64,000 bases of DNA from assembly GCF_020404845.1 (NCBI RefSeq), contig NZ_JAIOJZ010000021.1:62001-126000 (forward strand), in the 5' to 3' direction. Below the pieces are notes generated by a model. It searched no databases, was not told where the DNA came from, and worked only from the letters and a program-made list of their open reading frames with translations. A program made the translations under genes and the position numbers. Shown one piece after another: positions 58,609 to 64,000 of the stretch. The stretch is from Streptomyces hyderabadensis (GTDB taxonomy: Bacteria; Actinomycetota; Actinomycetes; Streptomycetales; Streptomycetaceae). Within the stretch, counting starts at the first letter, position 1, and the number at the start of each line of letters is the position of its first letter.

Positions 58609-59028
58609 TCAGGCCTCGGACGCGGAGGACTCGGCGGCGGCCTCGTCCTTCTTGTCGGCCTTCTTCTTCTGGGTGATCGCCTCACCCTTGCCCTCGTCCT
58701 CGCCACCGATCGCCTCGAAGGACGGGCGGGCCGCCTTCTCGGCCGGCTGCAGCAGCGGAGCCGGGGCGGGCTCGCCCTTGAACTTCTGCCAGTCGCCGGT
58801 CTTCTTCAGGATGGCGAGCACGGGCTCGGTCGGCTGGGCGCCGACACCGAGCCAGTACGCGACACGCTCGGCGTCGACCTCCATCACCGACGGGTTGTAC
58901 GTCGGGTGGTACTTGCCGATCTCCTCGATGGCCCGGCCGTCACGGCGGGTACGGGAGTCGGCGACGACGATGCGGTAGTGAGGCGAACGGATCTTGCCCA
59001 GACGCTTCAGCTTGATCTTGACTGCCAC
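58609..59028 (-). CDS. rpsP: 30S ribosomal protein S16
   Basis: Small-subunit protein S16 has 139 residues. The conserved core is about 1-85 (MAVKIKLKRLGKIRSPHYRI, GYHP-like region HPTYNPSVMEVD). A ~50-residue Lys/Glu/Ala-rich tail follows, as in other Streptomyces S16. GTG 59028 is preceded by GGAG at ~11 bases. It is the first gene of the S16-KH-RimM-TrmD unit. Confidence 0.96.
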   Translation of the reverse strand: MAVKIKLKRLGKIRSPHYRIVVADSRTRRDGRAIEEIGKYHPTYNPSVMEVDAERVAYWLGVGAQPTEPVLAILKKTGDWQKFKGEPAPAPLLQPAEKAARPSFEAIGGEDEGKGEAITQKKKADKKDEAAAESSASEA

Positions 59029-59283
59029 GGGAGTGGGTTCTCCTGGTTTTGACGTGGTTGGGCACGGCGAGAGAGCCGCGTGGGGTTGCGGTACCCGAGT
59101 GCCCGATGGACGCGTCAGCCGGAGGAGAGAGGGGTCCTGTGCGACTGTCGAGTACAGCTAGCCATTGTGCCACACGCGGGCAGGCCCGTCGGACCGAGGG
59201 CGCCGGGCCCGCCCGCGCGGGACGGGCCGCCCGGCTCCCGACGGGACCCGGCCACGGACCGGCTGCCACGAGCAGCCGGACCG

Positions 59284-59880
59284 TCAGCTCACTCCCGCGC
59301 CGACCACCTCCGGGATCCGGAACGGCTTGCCGCAGCCGCCGCACATGATCGGGGCCTGGGCCAGCACCGACGGGACGACGCGGACGTTGCGCCCGCAGTC
59401 GCAGACCGCCTTCACGCGCACCCCTCCCCCGGAGGAGCCGTGGCGGGCGGCCGGACCGCGGAAGCTGCGGGCCGTGTCGGTCGCGGTGGCGGCGGTGTGG
59501 GCCTTCAGCGCCCGCTGGAGGCGCTCGATCGTCGGGCGGTAGCGGCGCTTCGCCTCGGGGGTGAGCGTGACCAGCGAGAAACCGCTGCTGGGATGCGGTT
59601 CCTCGGGATGGTCCAGGCCCAGCTCCTCGGCGATCGCGAGGAATCGACGGTTGTGATAGCGCCCCGCGCGGGAGGTGTCGCGTACTCCGCGCGCGGCGGC
59701 GATGCCGTGGACTGCCTCGTGAAGCAGTCGCTCGAAGGAGAGCTCGTGCCCGCAGGCGGACGACGACTCTCCGATCAGGGACTCGGGCGCGGCAAGATCG
59801 GGCAGCTCGGTGTGGTGCCGCTGAATGTCGGCCCACGCCTGCGCCAGCTCTGCGGCGAGAACAGGTGGTGTCGTGCTCAC
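59284..59880 (-). CDS. SprT-like zinc metallopeptidase-fold protein with zinc ribbon
   Basis: The 198-residue soluble protein has an HExxH motif HEAVH (residues 54-58) and a downstream histidine (His76 in RYHNRRF), as in SprT/WSS1-like families. A C-terminal zinc ribbon has two Cys pairs (CDCG and CGGCG). DNA-protein crosslink proteolysis is known for eukaryotic relatives. The bacterial role is unknown. ATG 59880 starts MSTTPPVLAAELAQAW. It is apparently alone. Confidence 0.85.
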   Translation of the reverse strand: MSTTPPVLAAELAQAWADIQRHHTELPDLAAPESLIGESSSACGHELSFERLLHEAVHGIAAARGVRDTSRAGRYHNRRFLAIAEELGLDHPEEPHPSSGFSLVTLTPEAKRRYRPTIERLQRALKAHTAATATDTARSFRGPAARHGSSGGGVRVKAVCDCGRNVRVVPSVLAQAPIMCGGCGKPFRIPEVVGAGVS

Positions 59881-60548
59881 GTAATGACAACGAGCCGAAG
59901 GGCCGCTGTGTTCCTATTCCGGGGCATCCCAAATAATTTGCACGTACCAGTCAGTTGCCGCTGATGCGTCCCGACGAGGGCGGGTGCGCTGATCTGCGGA
60001 GAAGCCTCACAGCTCGTACCAAGCTGGTGCGTAGTCCGCCGTACGCGCCGGCGCGTAGCCGCCGTCCACGCGCCGGAGCGCGGGGCCTGCGCGGGCGCAA
60101 GGGCCGTTTCGGCCGCTGTCGCGCCGGAGGGACGCCGTCCGAGGGGGCGCGTCGACGCAAGCGACGTTACCGGGTGCGCCGCCGGCGTGCGGCACCGCCC
60201 CGCCCCCCGACCCGTCCCGGTCCTCCACGGGGCCCGCCGGCCCGGCCGACCTTGGCCGGAACCGTCCCGTCGATGCGGCGGCCACCCACCGTCATCGCCC
60301 GGCGACACGATCCGGCCATCCGGACCGGGGCCCGGGACGGCGCCGACCCGGGTACCGCGCGGCCAGGTCCATGTTGCCGGGAAGTGAAATCTCGCCACGG
60401 TGCCGGGGATCGGGCAAACCGGGCCCCGCTACCACTGGACGCCACGGCGAGCCCGGAGTTACCTGACATACGGGGGGAGTGCGAGCGCACTGCACGGGGG
60501 CCATGGAATCGGGCACGCGGCAACACTCGGCGATTGGGGCACTTTCCT
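59881..60548. other. 668-base gap with promoter region only
   Basis: I find no convincing gene here. One frame stays open on the plus strand from 59955 into the methyltransferase but is arginine/proline-rich with no conserved start. An AT-rich island (around 59925-59945) lies just upstream of the SprT-like gene and is likely its promoter zone. A GGGGGGA tract at 60472 and the preceding sequence probably serve the methyltransferase. Confidence 0.5.
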
Positions 60549-61436
60549 ATGACACCTACGCTCGTGCGGCAGCACCCGTCTCACGCGAGGGCGACGCCTC
60601 ACGTGGACCTGCGGGCACGCGCGCGTGACTGGTCCGAGATACAGGAACGGATGCTCGTACCGCTCTACGAGGCCGTCTACGAGCGGCTGGACGTGGGCGG
60701 CGGCACCCGGATGCTGGGCCTGGGCTGCGGTTCCGGTCTCGCGCTGCTGATGGCCGCCTCGCGCGGCGCCGCGGTGACCGGGGTCGACTCCCGCTCCCCG
60801 GAACTGCTGGCCCTGGCCCGTCGGCGCCTGCTCTCCGAGGCGTCCGAGGAGCCCGGAACGGACGGCGCGGGCAGCACCCGCGCGCGTGCCGACGCGCCAC
60901 GGATCGTCGAGGGCTCCCCCGGGGACGCGGCGGACCCCACGGCACCGGCGTTCACCCTGGTGACCGCCTTCGAACCCACCGGGTGCCTCGCGGGCGACCA
61001 GGACGAACTCGCCGACCTGCTCGCCCGGGCGACACCGCTCGCCGCACGCGGGGCGGCCGTGGTGCTGGCCGGCTGGGGCCCGCCCGAGCGGTGCGCCACG
61101 ACCTCGGTGCTGCGGGTGGCCGCCAAGCTCGCCGACCCGACGCGCGGCCCGGGCTGCTGGCGCCCCGCCCTGCGCGACGACCTGGAGGAGGTCGCCCAGC
61201 GGGCCGGGCTCAGGCCGGACGGCTCGGGACGGGTGGCGTGCCCGTTCGGTTACGCCGACACGGGCAGCGCGGTACGCGGGCTGCTGTCGACCGGGCTGTT
61301 CGACGCGGCGGTCGCGGCGACGGACCCGGAGCAGGTCGACAAGGAGCTGACGGAGGCCCTGCACCCGCACCAGCGGCCCGACGGGACCGTGTGGATGCCG
61401 AACATGTTCCGCTACTTGATCGCCCGGGTCCCGTAA
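60549..61436 (+). CDS. SAM-dependent methyltransferase
   Basis: The 295-residue protein has a class-I Rossmann methyltransferase domain. Motif I is MLGLGCGSGLALL (about 54-66) and an acidic residue after strand 2 (GVDSRSPELL) binds the SAM ribose. The rest is alpha/beta with a C-terminal segment VWMPNMFRYLIARV. The substrate is unknown. ATG 60549 was chosen because the open frame upstream is low-complexity. There is no clear operon partner. Confidence 0.82.
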   Translation: MTPTLVRQHPSHARATPHVDLRARARDWSEIQERMLVPLYEAVYERLDVGGGTRMLGLGCGSGLALLMAASRGAAVTGVDSRSPELLALARRRLLSEASEEPGTDGAGSTRARADAPRIVEGSPGDAADPTAPAFTLVTAFEPTGCLAGDQDELADLLARATPLAARGAAVVLAGWGPPERCATTSVLRVAAKLADPTRGPGCWRPALRDDLEEVAQRAGLRPDGSGRVACPFGYADTGSAVRGLLSTGLFDAAVAATDPEQVDKELTEALHPHQRPDGTVWMPNMFRYLIARVP

Positions 61437-61618
61437 GGATCGATTCCGACCGACCACACCCGACTCCTGATCGACTCCTGGCCGACTCCTTCCGGTGCAG
61501 GTGTGAATGGTGTGAAGAAGCCACTCAGGGGCTCCTGCGGTTTCCCCAGGTGGATCACGCACCTCTACGCTGATCCACCGTTCGGGGGAACAGACACATC
61601 TGCATACAGGAGCCTGTA

Positions 61619-62236
61619 GTGCCGCACCGCAAGACCGCACTGCGCCTCGCCGCGCCCGTCGCCGCCCTCGCCCTGGCCCTCACCGCCTGCGGGGGCGGAG
61701 ACGACGACACGGACGCCGACGCGAAGGGCGAAGCGACCACCGGGGCGACCGCCGCGGCCTCGCCGTCGCCCTCGCAGCCCGCCTCGGGCGGCGACATGGC
61801 CCACGGCGAGAGCGCGACGGGCAAGGTCGCCGAGGACCCCGGCGAGGTCACCTACGACGTCCTGGCACAGAAGGTCGACGTGGGCACCGAGGCGGAGGCC
61901 GCGAAGGCGGTGGCGGACGCCGCGGACGCCAAGGGCAAGGTGCTGGCCACCGCGTGGATCAAGTACACGCACAAGAGCGGACCGGCCCTCACCGAGGGCT
62001 CCGACGTGCACGACGGCACCACGCTCTTCGCCGACGGCCGGCGCGGCGGCGTCCTCATCGGCGCCTCCGAGGACGCACCGGGCTGCGAGGACCCCTACGA
62101 CGTCGAGAGCTGGAAGCAGGGCGAGAGCCACGTCTTCTGCGAGACCTACGTGATCCCCGCGGACGCCACCAGCGTCGAGGTCCACTGGTCCGAGGAGGAC
62201 GGCGAGCCCTACATCTGGAAGTTCCCGCAGAAGTAG
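61619..62236 (+). CDS. small lipoprotein of unknown function
   Basis: The 205-residue lipoprotein has a signal sequence (1-23) with lipobox LTAC (Cys24), a Gly/Asp/Ala-rich linker (25-75), then a ~130-residue globular domain with two cysteines (in GCEDPYDV and FCETYV). I do not recognise a family. GTG 61619 is preceded by AGGAG. It is convergent with ftsH, with 13 bases between the stops. Confidence 0.85.
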   Translation: MPHRKTALRLAAPVAALALALTACGGGDDDTDADAKGEATTGATAAASPSPSQPASGGDMAHGESATGKVAEDPGEVTYDVLAQKVDVGTEAEAAKAVADAADAKGKVLATAWIKYTHKSGPALTEGSDVHDGTTLFADGRRGGVLIGASEDAPGCEDPYDVESWKQGESHVFCETYVIPADATSVEVHWSEEDGEPYIWKFPQK

Positions 62237-62249
62237 ACCCGCACGCCGC

Positions 62250-64000
62250 TCACGCCTCCGGGTCGTCCTTCGTCAGCCGGGTGATCCCGGCGATGCGGTA
62301 CGCCTCCGCCTCGTCCAGCGTCTCGCTCGCCAGCAGCGACTCGGCGAGCACGTCCAGCTGCCCCCGGTGGTCGCGCAGCTTGCGCACGGCCTCCTCGTAG
62401 CAGGAGTCCACGACCCGCCGCATCTCACCGTCGATCGCGTCGAGCGTCTGGGGCGCGGCGGCGAGACCGTACGCCTGCTGGGCGTCGCCGGGCAGGGCGG
62501 AGAGCCGGCCGACCCGCTCGCTCATGCCCCAGCGCGCCACCATGCCGCGGGCGATGTTGGTGACCTGTTCGAGGTCGCTCTCCGAACCGGTCGTGATCAC
62601 CCCGTAGACGACGTGCTCGGCCGCCATGCCGCCGAGCGCGCCGATGATCCGCCCCCGCAGGTACTCCTCCGTGTACGCGTACTTGTCCGCGTCCGGCGTC
62701 GACAGCGTCACCCCGAGCGCCCGGCCGCGCGGCACGATGGTGATCTTGCGGACGGGGTCGGCGCCCGGCTGCAACATGCCCAGCAGGGCGTGCCCGCTCT
62801 CGTGGTACGCGGTGCGCCGGCGCTCCTCCTCGGGCATCACCAGCGGACGCTCGGCCCCCAGCTGGACCTTCTCCAGCGCCTCCGAGAGGTTCGCCTGCGT
62901 CACCCGCTCCTGCTTCCGCTTCACCGCGAGCAGCGCCGCCTCGTTGGCCAAGTTGGCCAGCTCGGCACCCGTCATGCCCGGCGTCGTACGGGCGACCTGG
63001 GCGAGATCGACGTCCGGGGCGAGCGGGATCTCCCGGGTGTGGATCTCCAGGATCGCCTTCCGGCCACTCCTGTCCGGCGGCGAGACACTGACCACCCGGT
63101 CGAAGCGGCCCGGACGGGTCAGGGCGGCATCCAGGATGTCGGCACGGTTGGTGGCGGCGATCACGATCACCCCCTCCGAGCCGGAGAAACCGTCCATCTC
63201 GGTGAGGATCTGGTTCAGGGTCTGTTCGCGCTCGTCGTGGCCGCCCATGCCGGAGCCGCCGCCGCGGGCCCGGCCGATGGTGTCGATCTCGTCGATGAAG
63301 ATGATCGACGGCGCCACCTTGCGGGCCTCCGCGAACAGCTCCCGCACCCGGGAGGCACCCACGCCCACGATCATCTCGATGAACTCGGACGCCGACGCGG
63401 AGAAGAACGGCACCCCCGCCTCGCCCGCCACCGCGCGCGCGAGGAGCGTCTTGCCGGTGCCCGGCGGACCGGTCAGCAGCACACCCCGGGGCATCTTGGC
63501 ACCCATGCGCCGATAGGCGTCCGGGTTCTTCAGGAAGTCGACGACATCACTCAGCTCGCCCTCCACCTCGTCGATCCCGGCGACGTCGGCGAAGGTGGTA
63601 CGCGGCTTCCCGGCCTCCAGCTCGACCGGCTTGGGCGGCGCCTTGCGGCCGAGCATGCCGCCCGCCCCGCCGCCCAGGGCGCCCCGCATCCGCCGCGCGA
63701 TGAAGATCCAGAGCACCACCAGGATCAGCATCGGGGCCAGCGCGATCAGCAGGTTGGCCAGGAAGCTGCGGTGCTGCACGACGGGCTCGGCGGTGACCGT
63801 GACCTTGTTCTTCGTCAGGTCGGCCCAGAGCTGGTCGTCCGCGAAGGTCGGCCGCTCGGTCGTGAACTTGGTGTACGACCCGTCGCCCTCGGGATTGTCC
63901 CGGGCCTTCTTCAGCTGCCCCTGGATCGCGTCGCCCTTGGCGTAGATCTTGCTGACGTTGCCCTCGTCGACCTGCCTGCTGAACTCCGTGTAGGAGATGG
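62250..64000 (-). CDS. ftsH: FtsH-type AAA+ membrane metalloprotease, N-terminus cut by window edge
   Basis: This is a membrane-bound ATP-dependent zinc protease. The visible 583 codons show a periplasmic/extracytoplasmic segment, a membrane helix (ANLLIALAPMLILVVLWIFI), an AAA+ module (GPPGTGKT Walker A, FIDEID Walker B, second region of homology around TNRADILDAALTRPGRFDR) and an M41 protease domain with zinc motif HESGH and an SDLEQVTN third ligand. The first transmembrane segment lies off the window. The C-terminus is shorter than in many FtsH proteins. Streptomyces genomes can encode more than one FtsH-like protein, so the symbol is by family. Confidence 0.93.
   Translation of the reverse strand, partial: ISYTEFSRQVDEGNVSKIYAKGDAIQGQLKKARDNPEGDGSYTKFTTERPTFADDQLWADLTKNKVTVTAEPVVQHRSFLANLLIALAPMLILVVLWIFIARRMRGALGGGAGGMLGRKAPPKPVELEAGKPRTTFADVAGIDEVEGELSDVVDFLKNPDAYRRMGAKMPRGVLLTGPPGTGKTLLARAVAGEAGVPFFSASASEFIEMIVGVGASRVRELFAEARKVAPSIIFIDEIDTIGRARGGGSGMGGHDEREQTLNQILTEMDGFSGSEGVIVIAATNRADILDAALTRPGRFDRVVSVSPPDRSGRKAILEIHTREIPLAPDVDLAQVARTTPGMTGAELANLANEAALLAVKRKQERVTQANLSEALEKVQLGAERPLVMPEEERRRTAYHESGHALLGMLQPGADPVRKITIVPRGRALGVTLSTPDADKYAYTEEYLRGRIIGALGGMAAEHVVYGVITTGSESDLEQVTNIARGMVARWGMSERVGRLSALPGDAQQAYGLAAAPQTLDAIDGEMRRVVDSCYEEAVRKLRDHRGQLDVLAESLLASETLDEAEAYRIAGITRLTKDDPEA

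Noticed and set aside
59955..60548. In-frame upstream extension of the methyltransferase
   Set aside because: Arg/Pro-rich translation, no conserved start, and the methyltransferase fold begins after ATG 60549.
1..64000. tRNA genes, rRNA genes, insertion sequences or prophage
   Set aside because: I searched by eye for cloverleaf T-loops, transposases, integrases and terminal inverted repeats and found none that I could support.

Overview
The window is chromosomal DNA from a high-GC actinomycete, almost certainly Streptomyces of the S. coelicolor type. The support is GC-saturated third codon positions, frequent GTG and TTG starts, the sporulation sigma factor WhiG, four clustered type I signal peptidases, TAT-exported lipoproteins, a sortase-E-type LAETG surface protein, mycothiol-dependent enzymes and gene order typical of the Streptomyces core. 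I found no tRNA, rRNA, insertion sequence, prophage or CRISPR array.

Positions 1-31400 look like a polyamine/GABA utilisation region with a few unrelated genes between. It begins with a truncated aldehyde dehydrogenase, a PucR-type regulator, a TraG/VirD4-like membrane ATPase and the GABA aminotransferase gabT. A TPR protein, a PAP2 phosphatase and a secreted GH18 chitinase (with a DasR-type operator in its promoter) follow. A compact minus-strand operon (18770 to 11547) carries aldehyde dehydrogenase, PotD, PotA, PotB, PotC and a PuuB-like FAD oxidase: uptake of a polyamine, oxidation of the amine or its gamma-glutamyl adduct, and oxidation of the aldehyde. A second block has an orphan PotD-like lipoprotein, a third aldehyde dehydrogenase, a divergent Lrp/AsnC regulator and a second class-III aminotransferase. 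Between the two blocks lie a NADAR protein, two DUF4190 membrane proteins, a probable 6-aminodeoxyfutalosine deaminase (menaquinone), a glycerophosphodiesterase and a secreted serine hydrolase. An atypical ABC ATPase/permease pair ends the region.

Positions 31400-38900 hold a VOC protein, a LOG-family protein (possibly leaderless), a LAETG surface protein, a mycothiol-dependent isomerase-like protein, and a thiamine ABC transporter operon (thiB-thiP-thiQ) behind a TPP riboswitch with a clear expression-platform hairpin.

Positions 38900-64000 are housekeeping and development: rlmN, cdsA, frr, pyrH, tsf, rpsB (with a strong terminator between rpsB and tsf), an M23 peptidase, a TetR regulator, whiG, dprA-comM-yraN-DUF2469, a Nudix hydrolase, sipZ, sipY-sipX-sipW, rplS, trmD-rimM-khpA-like-rpsP, a SprT-like protein, a methyltransferase, a lipoprotein and a truncated FtsH-type protease.

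The most unusual items are a dprA frame with a roughly 300-codon repetitive N-terminal extension, a sipX frame with no stop before the start of sipY, a core-located TraG-like ATPase, an ABC ATPase with a degraded signature motif, and several promoters carrying precise inverted repeats.
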